DNA from: an uncultured Prevotellaceae bacterium
GTDB lineage: Bacteria; Bacteroidota; Bacteroidia; Bacteroidales; Bacteroidaceae
Direction: 5' to 3'
Assembly (NCBI GenBank): GCA_947174945.1
Contig: CAMWKZ010000022.1
Coordinates: 1 to 40,929 of the forward strand
DNA length: 40,929 nucleotides
Part shown: piece after piece, positions 9,421-16,689 of the stretch
Position numbering within the stretch: the stretch's first letter is position 1
Layout of the letters: each line of letters starts with the position of its first letter
Translations under genes and position numbers: made by a program
The notes under the pieces: generated by a model
Database searches by the model: none
What the model saw: the letters and a program-made list of their open reading frames with translations, nothing else
Told to the model about the DNA's origin: nothing

Positions 9421-9574
9421 GTGCCGACCCTATCCGCACCATGTGCCGATGCGCTCCGCACCATGCGCCGACGCGCTCCGCATCATGTGCCGACACGCTC
9501 CGCATCATGCGCCGACACGCTCCGCACGATGTGCCGACGCAGTCCGCACAATATGCCCATCAAACCCGCCCCAT
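9421..9574. repeat. 22-bp tandem array A (6 units plus one decayed unit)
   Basis: Units begin at exactly 22-base steps: 9421, 9443, 9465, 9487, 9509, 9531 and a degraded one at 9553. Most units read GTGCCGA, then CGCTCCGCA, then a CAT-type ending, with single-base differences between copies. There are no non-repeated spacers. The array fills the gap between two convergent transcription units, tRNA-fMet and ilvC-suhB. Confidence 0.9.
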
Positions 9575-9619
9575 AGAAGGGGGTAACTGAGGGGTATAAC
9601 GAGAGCAAACGGGAGGCTA

Positions 9620-9663
9620 AAAAAGCGCAAGGAAGCGCAAGCCTTGAATGGGCTTACGCTTCC
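9620..9663 (-). terminator. Intrinsic terminator of suhB, overlapping its stop codon
   Basis: On the minus strand GGAAGCGTAAGCC pairs with GGCTTGCGCTTCC (13 pairs, one G-T) around a 7-base loop, followed by TTGCGC and a T run. The first arm contains the suhB stop codon (TAA, 9656-9654). Confidence 0.75.
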
Positions 9664-10475
9664 TTGTCGGCTGAAACAGGGTCGATGGCTCCTGCCTCGG
9701 AGAGGGCTTCGAGCAGGTCTTGATGTACCACTCCGTTGGTGGCGACAACGCTGTCGCCCGTCATGAAGTAGTCGTCGCCAGCATAGTTGGTGACGCGCCC
9801 TCCGGCCTCCATCACGATAAGCGAGCCAGCCATGTAGTCCCACTGCCCGATGTAGCGCTCGGCGTAGGCATCCAGACGGCCTGCGGCAACGTAGCAGAGG
9901 GCGATGGCCGCCGAGCCAAGCATACGGATGCTGCCCACACGGCCATAGAAGTGCTGGAGCAGGCGGGTGATAACGGGCTTATAGGCATCGCTGTTGTAAG
10001 GCAGTTGCAGACAGACGAGGGCATCGTTGATGGCACTGCTCCCCACGCGAAGGAGCTGACCGTCGACCCATGCCCCACCGCCCTGCCAGGCATAGAAGCA
10101 CTCATCGGCAACGACCTCGTACACCACGCCGACCACTATCTGACGACCTTTGCACAGTGCAATGCTGACGGCGTAGGGTGCAAAGTTGTGGATGAAGTTG
10201 GTGGTGCCGTCCAGCGGGTCGACCACCCAGACGTACTGCTCATCGGTATGTCCGGCTGAGCCCTCCTCGGTGATGAAGCCTGCCTCAGGCATCAGCTCGC
10301 GCAGCGCACTGACGAGCATCTGCTCAGAACCCTTGTCCACATACGACACGTAGTCGTGGGCGTGCTTGCGCTCCACCTTGTCTACGGAAAAGCTCGCGCG
10401 TTCCTTTCTTATATAAGAACCCGCCTCGCGTGCGATGTCACACACGAGGCGGGTTATGGTTTCAAGGCTCTGCAT
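9654..10475 (-). CDS. suhB: Inositol monophosphatase family protein (SuhB-like)
   Basis: A 273-residue protein starting at MQSLETITRL. An upstream in-frame start at 10601 lies inside ilvC and gives an unrelated leader, so it was not used. Metal and phosphate residues are visible: E70-E71 (ITEE) and D86/D89 in VVDPLDGTTNF. The second family signature, WDYMAGSLIVMEAGG, is near residues 212-226. The family are magnesium-dependent phosphatases acting on inositol monophosphate or related sugar and nucleotide phosphates; the E. coli relative SuhB also takes part in rRNA transcription antitermination. It starts one base after the ilvC stop, so it is the second gene of that operon. The physiological substrate cannot be told. 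Confidence 0.88.
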   Translation of the reverse strand: MQSLETITRLVCDIAREAGSYIRKERASFSVDKVERKHAHDYVSYVDKGSEQMLVSALRELMPEAGFITEEGSAGHTDEQYVWVVDPLDGTTNFIHNFAPYAVSIALCKGRQIVVGVVYEVVADECFYAWQGGGAWVDGQLLRVGSSAINDALVCLQLPYNSDAYKPVITRLLQHFYGRVGSIRMLGSAAIALCYVAAGRLDAYAERYIGQWDYMAGSLIVMEAGGRVTNYAGDDYFMTGDSVVATNGVVHQDLLEALSEAGAIDPVSADKEA

Positions 10476-10476
10476 A

Positions 10477-11526
10477 TTAGTCTTCCTGATATTCGGGACG
10501 CAACTTGCGCACGGTTTCACCGGCACGCCACATCTCCTGATTGCGCATAGCCTCCAGTTCCTTCTCCAGTCCGGCACGATAGTCGGGCTTCGAGTTGGCA
10601 TCGATGGAAATCTGAGCCTCGTTGCCCGTCTTCACCGAATAGTAGAGCCACTCCATCACGGGCTTGACGGCATCGTGGAAACGGGGAGCCCAGTCAAGCG
10701 CACCACGCTGTGCGGTGGTCGAGCAGTTAGCATACATCCAGTCCATACCCTTGGCACCAAAGAGCGGGCCGAGGCTCTGGGTCAGCTCCTCAACGGTCTC
10801 GTTGAAAGCCTCTGACGGTGTGTGACCGTTCTCGCGCAGCACCTCGTACTGAGCCAGCAGCAGGCCCTGAATGGCTCCCATCAGCGAGCCGCGCTCACCG
10901 GTCAGGTCAGAAGTGGCCTCGCGCTGGAAGGTTGTCTCGAACATATAGCCAGCACCGATACCTATGCCGAAGGCCAGCGTCTTCTCCTTAGCCTTGCCCG
11001 AAGCGTCCTGATAGACGGCATACGAGCAGTTCAGACCGCGACCCTCGCAGAACATAGTGCGGAGCGACGTACCTGAACCCTTCGGGGCCACCATGATAAC
11101 GTCAACGTCCTTCGGGGGAACAACGCCCGTGCGGTCGCTCCAGTTGATAGCAAAGCCGTGGCTGTAATACAGGGTCTTGCCCGGCTTCAAGTATTGTTTG
11201 AGGGTGGGCCAAACCTGAATCTGACCAGCGTCGGAAAGCAGCATACAAAGGATAGTACCCTTCTCGGCAGCCTCCTCAATAGAGAAGAGGGTCTTACCGG
11301 GAACCCATCCGTCGGCAACAGCCTTGTCGTAGGTCTTGCCCTGACGCTGTCCTACGATGACGTTGAATCCATTGTCACGCAGGTTGCAGGCCTGACCGGG
11401 GCCCTGAATACCATAACCGATGACGGCAATTACTTCATCCTTCAATACTTCACGTGCTTTCTCAAGTGAAAACTCCTTGCTGGTGACTACAGTCTCGATA
11501 ACGCCACCAAAGTTCATTTCTGCCAT
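10477..11526 (-). CDS. ilvC: Ketol-acid reductoisomerase
   Basis: A 349-residue class I enzyme starting at MAEMNFGGVIETV. The frame stays open to 11703, but the promoter lies inside that extension, which rules out the longer start. The nucleotide-binding motif VIGYGIQGPGQACNLRDNG is near the N-terminus. Downstream are the metal-binding helical domain with MLLSDAGQIQ and the acidic stretch containing DLTGERGSLMGAIQGLLLAQ. The enzyme converts acetolactate or acetohydroxybutyrate to the dihydroxy acids of valine and isoleucine synthesis, using NAD(P)H and Mg. Other ilv genes are not next to it here; suhB follows with a one-base gap. Confidence 0.96.
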   Translation of the reverse strand: MAEMNFGGVIETVVTSKEFSLEKAREVLKDEVIAVIGYGIQGPGQACNLRDNGFNVIVGQRQGKTYDKAVADGWVPGKTLFSIEEAAEKGTILCMLLSDAGQIQVWPTLKQYLKPGKTLYYSHGFAINWSDRTGVVPPKDVDVIMVAPKGSGTSLRTMFCEGRGLNCSYAVYQDASGKAKEKTLAFGIGIGAGYMFETTFQREATSDLTGERGSLMGAIQGLLLAQYEVLRENGHTPSEAFNETVEELTQSLGPLFGAKGMDWMYANCSTTAQRGALDWAPRFHDAVKPVMEWLYYSVKTGNEAQISIDANSKPDYRAGLEKELEAMRNQEMWRAGETVRKLRPEYQED

Positions 11527-11659
11527 AATTGTTGTGTTTTGAGTGTTATACATATCCCTATAGTCCCGTGCCAGCCCTAATCCCGAGAGCCGTCGTCTTG
11601 TCAGTCCATTCCGTGCCTGCACGAGGCACCGACGAGGGGTTAACTTAAAAATCCAGCTG
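11527..11659 (-). promoter_or_regulatory. Untranslated leader of ilvC
   Basis: About 125 bases separate the promoter from the start codon. It contains a short hairpin (GTGCCT, 5-base loop, AGGCAC at about 11615-11631). No convincing leader peptide rich in branched-chain codons was found, and no T-run terminator, so attenuation is only a possibility. Confidence 0.4.
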
Positions 11660-11691
11660 CAAAGGTAATCATTTGCAAGCAAAACGCCAAA
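11660..11691 (-). promoter_or_regulatory. Promoter of ilvC-suhB
   Basis: On the minus strand TTTG (11688-11691), exactly 20 bases, then TACCTTTG (11660-11667). A full consensus match. Confidence 0.85.
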
Positions 11692-11735
11692 GGAAACAAA
11701 CATTTATTTTGTTTTCCGCGCCATTTGCTTTCAGT

Positions 11736-12755
11736 TTATTTCAAGTCGGAGTAGTGTTTGCGTCCTTTTGCATAATACTGCCAAAGCAATGAGAACGTGC
11801 ATTGTTCGGGGATTTCCTTTGCCACCCGACTTTGTTGGATGGCTCTGCGGTCGGCCTCAAAGTCTTTCTTCCACTTGGCAAAGGCATGGCGCGCCCTAAA
11901 CACGGCCTTGAAGTCCCCCCAGTTGCGCTTCAGCAGCAGCATTTCCCATGCGGCCAAATAGTCCAGCACCCAGCGCATCCGCATCACATGACGCAGTTCC
12001 GCGTCAGGCAGGCACTTATAGAGCATCGTCAGGTTGTTGCGGAAGTTAAGAAACGTCTTCATGGGGTTCGACTTGGGCAGCGTACCGCCTCCTACGTGAT
12101 AGACATAGCTTTCGGGCAGACAATAGATTTTGCGACCACGGATGCGCAAGCGCCAGCAGAGGTCTATCTCCTCGTTGTGTGCAAAGAAGCGACCGTCCAG
12201 CCCCCCTGCTTCCCAATAGTCTCGGGAGCGTATCATCAGGGCAGCACCCGTCGCCCAGAGTATTGCCTGCTGATAGTCATATTGCCCGTTGTCGCGTTCA
12301 ACCGTATCAAAGATGCGTCCCCGACAGAATGGATAGCCGTAGCGGTCGAGAAATCCCCCACTCGCCCCTGCGTACTCAAACATATCATGGTCGAATGCGG
12401 AGAGCAGTTTGGGCTGGCAGGCGGCCACCTCTGGGTGTACGTCCATAAACTCGATGAGCGGTGTCAGCCAGTGGTGCGTCACCTCGATGTCCGAGTTCAG
12501 CAGCAGATAGTATTCTGCCTCTATCTGTGCCAGTGCCTTGTTATAGCCTTCGGCAAAACCCCAGTTCTTTTCCAGCACCAAGGTCTTGCACTCAGGGAAC
12601 TTGCGTCGCAGCAGTTCCAGCGAGCCATCCGTCGATGCGTTGTCGGCAACATAGACCACTGCCTCGTCACGCGAGTAGTTCAGCACAGCGGGCATATACT
12701 GGGCAAGCATCTTGGCTCCGTTCCAGTTCAGTATGACGATTGCAACCTTATCCAT
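11736..12755 (-). CDS. Family 2 glycosyltransferase (GT-A fold, rhamnosyltransferase-like)
   Basis: A 339-residue cytoplasmic glycosyltransferase. It has the GT2 start VAIVILNWNG, the nucleotide-binding DNASTDGS (38-45), the DxD-like LLLNSDIEV (84-92), and the later acceptor-side motif FFAHNEEIDLCWRLRIRG. After that comes a basic helical tail. Such proteins transfer sugars, often rhamnose, to O-antigen, capsule or glycoprotein precursors. Sugar and acceptor are not deducible. Its start overlaps the end of mtaB by 8 bases, so it is the second gene of that operon. No other polysaccharide genes are nearby, which is odd for a surface-glycan enzyme but common for orphan GT2 genes in Bacteroidales. 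Confidence 0.87.
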   Translation of the reverse strand: MDKVAIVILNWNGAKMLAQYMPAVLNYSRDEAVVYVADNASTDGSLELLRRKFPECKTLVLEKNWGFAEGYNKALAQIEAEYYLLLNSDIEVTHHWLTPLIEFMDVHPEVAACQPKLLSAFDHDMFEYAGASGGFLDRYGYPFCRGRIFDTVERDNGQYDYQQAILWATGAALMIRSRDYWEAGGLDGRFFAHNEEIDLCWRLRIRGRKIYCLPESYVYHVGGGTLPKSNPMKTFLNFRNNLTMLYKCLPDAELRHVMRMRWVLDYLAAWEMLLLKRNWGDFKAVFRARHAFAKWKKDFEADRRAIQQSRVAKEIPEQCTFSLLWQYYAKGRKHYSDLK

Positions 12756-14097
12756 TGTTTTTTATCTTCAGTTCATCAACCTTCAGTGCCGTCCTATCGT
12801 GGTTAAAACCGCCCAGACGGACACGAATCAACTGGTTGTCATATTCTTCGCGTGCCTCCGTTGCCGGCAACTCCACTCGGACATAGTTCTTGGTGAAACC
12901 GTGCATGGCGCGTCCGCGGGGTGCTTTCTCAAACAGCACCTCTGCCTCCTGTCCGATGTACTGCTGATAAAAGTCGTGTGTCTTGCGGTCTGATAGCTCC
13001 AGTAGCCGACGACTACGTTCACGTTTATCAGCATCGGCCACCACGTAGGGGATGCTCAGTGCCGACGTTCCGGGACGCTCGGAATACGGGAACACGTGCA
13101 ACTGGGTAACATCCAAGCCCTCCAAGAACTCGTATGTTTCCTCAAAGCATTCTGGTGTCTCCCCTCTGCAGCCCACCATCACGTCTACTCCAATAAAGGC
13201 ATCGGGCATTACTTCTTTAATACGTTGTATCTTGTCAGCAAACAGCTGGCGGTCGTAGTGACGGTGCATCAGTCGCAGCACCGTATCACTGCCACTCTGC
13301 AAAGGGATATGGTAATGCGGCATAAAGGCGCGACTATGGGCACAATAGTCTATCAGCTCATCGCTCAACAGGTCGGGCTCCAGACTACTGATGCGATAGC
13401 GACTAATACCCTCCACACCATCCAGTGCCTTCACAAGGTCTATGAAGCGTTCACCCGTCGTCTTGCCAAAGTCACCAATGTTGACCCCCGTCAGCACTAT
13501 CTCCTTGCCTCCTTCACGGGCAGCCTCCTCCGCCTGCGCCACCAACGAGGCAATCGTAGGGTTTCGACTAAACCCGCGGGCATAAGGAATAGTACAATAG
13601 GTGCAAAAGTAGTCGCATCCGTCCTGCACTTTCAGGAAATAGCGGGTACGGCTACCCCGCGAGCAACTTGGTGCAAAGGTTTTAATGTCCTTCGTCTTCA
13701 CCGTCTGGTACGGCAATGTATTGCCTTTCCCAACAAAGGCATCGCTTAAGAACTGCACCAGATTAGCCTTCTCATTGGAACCCAGCACGAGGTCTACTCC
13801 TTCAATCTGGCTCACTTTCACCGGCTCTAACTGCGCATAGCATCCCGTCACCACCACAAAGGCACCGGGATTCTCCCGAACCAACCGATGAATAGCCTGC
13901 CGACATTTATGGTCAGCAACTTCCGTTACAGAGCACGTGTTTATCAGACAGATGTCCGCAGGCTCTCCTTTTTCCGCCGTGCGCACCCCCATCTCACTAA
14001 GCATCTTGCCGAAAGTCGACGTCTCCGAGAAGTTCAGTTTACATCCCAGCGTATAATACGCAGCTCGCTTACCTTGAAAGGCTGATGTATCTATCAT
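12748..14097 (-). CDS. mtaB: tRNA (t6A37) C2-methylthiotransferase MtaB
   Basis: A 449-residue radical SAM methylthiotransferase. The N-terminal UPF0004 domain carries three cluster cysteines, C19 (YTLGCKLN), C55 and C86 (VTGCYAQ). The radical SAM domain has C161, C165 and C168 (CDYFCTYC). A C-terminal TRAM-like segment ends the protein. The GCKLN start and the length separate it from MiaB and RimO. The enzyme converts t6A at position 37 of ANN-reading tRNAs to ms2t6A. It is the first gene of the operon with the glycosyltransferase; a -7 box TACCTTTG lies 40 bases upstream at 14137-14144. Confidence 0.93.
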   Translation of the reverse strand: MIDTSAFQGKRAAYYTLGCKLNFSETSTFGKMLSEMGVRTAEKGEPADICLINTCSVTEVADHKCRQAIHRLVRENPGAFVVVTGCYAQLEPVKVSQIEGVDLVLGSNEKANLVQFLSDAFVGKGNTLPYQTVKTKDIKTFAPSCSRGSRTRYFLKVQDGCDYFCTYCTIPYARGFSRNPTIASLVAQAEEAAREGGKEIVLTGVNIGDFGKTTGERFIDLVKALDGVEGISRYRISSLEPDLLSDELIDYCAHSRAFMPHYHIPLQSGSDTVLRLMHRHYDRQLFADKIQRIKEVMPDAFIGVDVMVGCRGETPECFEETYEFLEGLDVTQLHVFPYSERPGTSALSIPYVVADADKRERSRRLLELSDRKTHDFYQQYIGQEAEVLFEKAPRGRAMHGFTKNYVRVELPATEAREEYDNQLIRVRLGGFNHDRTALKVDELKIKNNG

Positions 14098-14136
14098 CTT
14101 ATATTATATATAATAAGGTGTATCTGTTTACGAGCA

Positions 14137-14144
14137 CAAAGGTA
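14137..14144 (-). promoter_or_regulatory. -7 box of the mtaB operon
   Basis: TACCTTTG on the minus strand. No clear TTTG is found at the expected distance. Between it and the start codon is a small AT palindrome (CTTATTATATATAATA region, 14100-14117). Confidence 0.55.
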
Positions 14145-14313
14145 CTCATTTTTATCGTAAAACGCCTACTTTTTAGCAATTATTCAATAAAGCGTAATCT
14201 ATACACGAATTTTAACACTTCACAAACCACTGATTTATAGTCGTTTGCAAAAAAGTTACAAAAACACCCCTAAAAAAATCGCTAAAAAAAGAACAACGTA
14301 TCAAAAAAATGCC

Positions 14314-14321
14314 TAACTTTG
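14314..14321 (+). promoter_or_regulatory. -7 box of the small lipoprotein gene
   Basis: TAACTTTG, 53 bases before the start codon at 14375. No TTTG is seen about 20 bases upstream, but the region is very A-rich. Confidence 0.55.
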
Positions 14322-14374
14322 CAGCGTTTTAATAAACAAATGATTGTTTTACAGATTTAAAAAGCTTAGAAAAA

Positions 14375-14548
14375 ATGAAAAAATTAGTATTTATGTTCGT
14401 AGCTGTTGCAGCTATTTCTTTCGCATCATGTGGTAACAAGACCGCTCAGGCTGAGGCTGTTGATTCAGATTCAATCGCAGTTGTTGACAGCGCAGAGGCT
14501 GACACCGTTGTTGTTGCTGACAGCGTTGCTACTGATAGCGTTCAGTAA
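14375..14548 (+). CDS. Small lipoprotein, 57 residues
   Basis: The product begins MKKLVFMFVAVAAISFASCG. This is a lipoprotein signal peptide with lipobox FASC at residues 15-18, so the mature protein would start at C18 and have about 40 residues. The mature part is almost only Ala, Val, Asp, Ser, Thr and Glu, with VDSDS, VDSAEADT and ADSVATDSV repeats. It is strongly acidic and probably unstructured. It has its own -7 box and a strong terminator, so it is a single-gene transcript. Abundant small lipoproteins of this composition occur in Bacteroidales; no function is known to me. The start is supported by the AAAAA before the ATG, usual for this phylum. Confidence 0.85.
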   Translation: MKKLVFMFVAVAAISFASCGNKTAQAEAVDSDSIAVVDSAEADTVVVADSVATDSVQ

Positions 14549-14576
14549 TTAGCACGAACTCTAAATTGAGAGAACA

Positions 14577-14609
14577 AACCGTCGGATGTGAATCCGGCGG
14601 TTCTTTTTT
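14577..14609 (+). terminator. Intrinsic terminator of the small lipoprotein gene
   Basis: AACCGTCGGAT, loop GTGA, ATCCGGCGGTT, then CTTTTTT. An 11-pair stem with one G-T, 29 bases after the stop codon. Confidence 0.88.
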
Positions 14610-14667
14610 GTGGCGAAGCCCAGCGCAGCGCATAAGAGAATCCGACCTAACATACGGCCTAATATGC

Positions 14668-14703
14668 AAAAAAATCCCGACTGCCTAATGGCAATCGGGA
14701 TTC
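14668..14703 (-). terminator. Intrinsic terminator of rpsF-rpsR-rplI
   Basis: On the minus strand AATCCCGATTGCC, loop ATTA, GGCAGTCGGGATT, then a T run. The stem has one mismatch region. It lies about 40 bases after the rplI stop. Confidence 0.85.
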
Positions 14704-14740
14704 CCTGTGTATAATAACTATGATGTGCTTTACAGCGGGT

Positions 14741-15274
14741 TTATTCCTCAACTGCAGCAGCCTCTTCCTGAACAGGAGCTTCAACGGGAGCCTCAGCAAC
14801 GGGGGCTTCCTCTTTCTTCTCCTCTACGGGGGCATTCTCAGCAACCACCTTTACAGGAATCTCAACAATAACCTCCTTATGGAAGTGTACAAGGGCTACA
14901 TAATCACCAACGAGCTTGGCATCCTTCATGGTGACAATCTTGCGGTCAATCTCATGACCCAGCTTCTTCAGCTCCTCGGCAACCTGATTAACACCTACAG
15001 AACCGTAGAGCTGACCAGTGGCGCTTACCTTAGCGGCAATGCACAGGGCTACGTCCTTGATAGCCTCGGCCTTTTTCTCAGCCTCAGCCTTCAGGGCAGC
15101 CAGCTTGTGAGCCTGCTGCTTCAAGTTCTCAGCCAGCACCTTCTTGGCTGACTCAGAAGCGATAACACCCTTACCCTGAGGAATCAGGTAGTTACGGCCA
15201 TAACCCGACTTTACGTTTACGATATCGTTCTTAAATCCCAGTCCGATAATATCTTCTTTCAGTATAATTTCCAT
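14741..15274 (-). CDS. rplI: Large-subunit ribosomal protein L9 (bL9)
   Basis: The 177-residue product begins MEIILKEDIIGLG, with the L9 signature GYGRNYLIPQGKGVIAS at residues 24-40. A long central helix follows (residues 41-77) and then the C-terminal RNA-binding domain with GQLYGSVG. Ordinary L9 has about 148 residues. Here the extra C-terminal tail (about 150-177) is built of repeated EAPVAEAPVEAPVQEE and is acidic, proline-rich and probably disordered. L9 binds 23S rRNA domain V and limits frameshifting. It is the last gene of the rpsF-rpsR-rplI operon. Confidence 0.96.
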   Translation of the reverse strand: MEIILKEDIIGLGFKNDIVNVKSGYGRNYLIPQGKGVIASESAKKVLAENLKQQAHKLAALKAEAEKKAEAIKDVALCIAAKVSATGQLYGSVGVNQVAEELKKLGHEIDRKIVTMKDAKLVGDYVALVHFHKEVIVEIPVKVVAENAPVEEKKEEAPVAEAPVEAPVQEEAAAVEE

Positions 15275-15292
15275 AATGCGTTCTCCTCCTTA

Positions 15293-15559
15293 TTATTTCA
15301 TCATGTCAGTTACGTAAGGCAGCAGAGCGATTTGGCGGGCACGCTTAACAGCCTGAGCCACGCGGCGCTGATACTTCAGAGATGTACCCGTGATACGACG
15401 GGGCAGAATCTTGCCCTGCTCGTTCAGGAACTTCTTCAGGAACTCAGGGTCCTTATAGTCAATGTACTTGATACCACTCTTCTTGAAGCGGCAGTACTTC
15501 TTCTTCTTCGTGTCGATAGAAGGAGCGTTTAAATAGCGGATTTCTGTTTCTTGTGCCAT
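15293..15559 (-). CDS. rpsR: Small-subunit ribosomal protein S18 (bS18)
   Basis: An 88-residue product with the S18 core [20 protein letters not shown] and [20 protein letters not shown]. It binds S6 in the platform of the 30S subunit. It starts 3 bases after rpsF stops and precedes rplI by 18 bases, the standard order of this operon. Confidence 0.97.
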   Translation of the reverse strand: MAQETEIRYLNAPSIDTKKKKYCRFKKSGIKYIDYKDPEFLKKFLNEQGKILPRRITGTSLKYQRRVAQAVKRARQIALLPYVTDMMK

Positions 15560-15562
15560 GAT

Positions 15563-15907
15563 TTAAGCCTCCTCTTTTTTACCAAATTTGTTACGACGCT
15601 TCTCAGCATACTCGATGGCATACTTGTCAAGCTTAACTGTCTGGAAACGGATAACCTTCTCGTCACGACGACAAGCTGTCTCCAGCACCTTCACTACTGT
15701 CGGCTCAGCCTTGAACTCCAGCAGGCAGTAGAAGCCAGTGGATTTCTTCTGAATAGCATAAGCCATCTTCTTCAGTCCCCAGGCCTCTTCATTCAGAATC
15801 TCTGCACCCTTGTCGGTGAGCACCTTCTTGAACTTAGCGACCGTTTCCTTCATCTGTTCATCAGACAAAACGGGAGTCAAAATGAAAACGGTTTCGTATT
15901 GATTCAT
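15563..15907 (-). CDS. rpsF: Small-subunit ribosomal protein S6 (bS6)
   Basis: A 114-residue product starting [18 protein letters not shown], with [20 protein letters not shown] in the middle and the S18-binding region after it. It is the first gene of rpsF-rpsR-rplI. In many bacteria the S6-S18 complex binds the rpsF leader and represses the operon. The leader here is about 40 bases and AT-rich, and I could not identify the known S6:S18-binding RNA fold in it. Confidence 0.97.
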   Translation of the reverse strand: MNQYETVFILTPVLSDEQMKETVAKFKKVLTDKGAEILNEEAWGLKKMAYAIQKKSTGFYCLLEFKAEPTVVKVLETACRRDEKVIRFQTVKLDKYAIEYAEKRRNKFGKKEEA

Positions 15908-15955
15908 ACTACGTTTAATTAATTAAATAAATGTTATTTTTGCGTTTAGCGGCTG

Positions 15956-15986
15956 CAAAGGTACGAAAAAATTGATAATCGGCAAC
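15956..15986 (-). promoter_or_regulatory. Promoter of the rpsF operon
   Basis: On the minus strand GTTG (15983-15986), 19 bases, then TACCTTTG (15956-15963). It is back to back with the promoter of the next plus-strand operon. Confidence 0.7.
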
Positions 15987-16007
15987 TGCTAATTGCCAAT
16001 TATTTCG

Positions 16008-16015
16008 TAATTTTG
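16008..16015 (+). promoter_or_regulatory. -7 box of the small membrane protein-msrC-tex operon
   Basis: TAATTTTG, 19 bases before the ATG at 16035. The upstream TTTG is not clear. Confidence 0.5.
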
Positions 16016-16034
16016 CCTGAAATTTAACGTTTTT

Positions 16035-16214
16035 ATGAAGAAAATCACCCATCGCATTGGCTTGATACTGATAGTCACGGGCACTTTGATACTGGTCGCC
16101 ACCCGCATCAGCCAGTTCTCCACCCACAACGCACTGCTGCTTGCGGGACTGTTTTGCATCGTGGCGGGCATCGTCCTGCACATACGCAGCATCAAGCGCG
16201 ACAGCCTCTATTAA
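16035..16214 (+). CDS. Small membrane protein, 59 residues, two transmembrane helices
   Basis: The product begins MKKITHRIGLILIVTGTLIL. It has two hydrophobic segments (about residues 8-22 and 33-49, ALLLAGLFCIVAGIVLHI) joined by a short polar loop, and a basic tail (RSIKRDSLY). It is preceded by a -7 box and lies 3 bases before msrC, so it is the first gene of that transcript. It was missed by a 60-residue cutoff. I do not recognise the family. Codon use is ordinary for the neighbourhood, which favours a real gene. Confidence 0.72.
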   Translation: MKKITHRIGLILIVTGTLILVATRISQFSTHNALLLAGLFCIVAGIVLHIRSIKRDSLY

Positions 16215-16217
16215 CCC

Positions 16218-16679
16218 ATGAACAAGCAAGAACAATACCGCGAGCTGCTGCTCCAACTGAGCGGCCTCATTCAGGGAGAAAGCGACGAGACGAGCGTGAT
16301 GGCCAATACGGCTGCGCTCATCCATCACACGTTCCATTTTTGGTGGACGGGGTTCTACCGTGTTGTCAACAACGAACTGCTGCTGGGAGCCTTCCAAGGC
16401 CCAGTGGCCTGCTACCATATTGCCCACGGGCGTGGGGTCTGCGGCACGGCATGGGCTGAGCGCCGCACGCTGGCCGTACCCGATGTAGAGCAATTTGCAG
16501 GTCACATTGCGTGCAGCAGCGAGTCGAGGAGCGAGATTGTGGTGCCTATATATAATAAGGTGGGGGACGTAGTGGCCGTGCTCGACATTGACAGCGAGCA
16601 CCTGAACACCTTCGATGCCACCGACCAAGAGTACCTTGAGCAGGTTTGCCAGCTCATCAGCAACACTATTTACCAATAA
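16218..16679 (+). CDS. msrC: Free methionine-(R)-sulfoxide reductase (GAF-domain fRMsr)
   Basis: A 153-residue single GAF-domain protein. The family's three cysteines are at C65 (GPVAC), C75 (GRGVCGTAW) and C99 (GHIACSSESRSEIVVP), with the spacing of 10 and 24 residues found in E. coli fRMsr. The enzyme reduces free, not protein-bound, methionine-R-sulfoxide through a disulfide cycle recharged by thioredoxin. It sits between the small membrane protein and tex with gaps of 3 and 10 bases. The full cysteine set supports an active enzyme. Confidence 0.92.
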   Translation: MNKQEQYRELLLQLSGLIQGESDETSVMANTAALIHHTFHFWWTGFYRVVNNELLLGAFQGPVACYHIAHGRGVCGTAWAERRTLAVPDVEQFAGHIACSSESRSEIVVPIYNKVGDVVAVLDIDSEHLNTFDATDQEYLEQVCQLISNTIYQ

Positions 16680-16689
16680 ACCTCACGAC

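Noticed and set aside
9421..9574. Array A (and B, C) considered as CRISPR
   Set aside because: Units are 22 bases, directly abutting, with no unique spacers and no cas genes in the window.
9298..9576. Open frame running through tRNA-fMet, its terminator and array A
   Set aside because: It overlaps a certain tRNA and an intrinsic terminator and is repeat-driven.
11527..11703. N-terminal extension of ilvC to 11703
   Set aside because: The consensus promoter at 11660-11691 lies inside it, and the added residues do not match the family.
14100..14117. AT-rich palindrome upstream of mtaB as an operator or terminator
   Set aside because: Only A/T pairs and no T run beyond chance in this AT-rich stretch; not enough to call.
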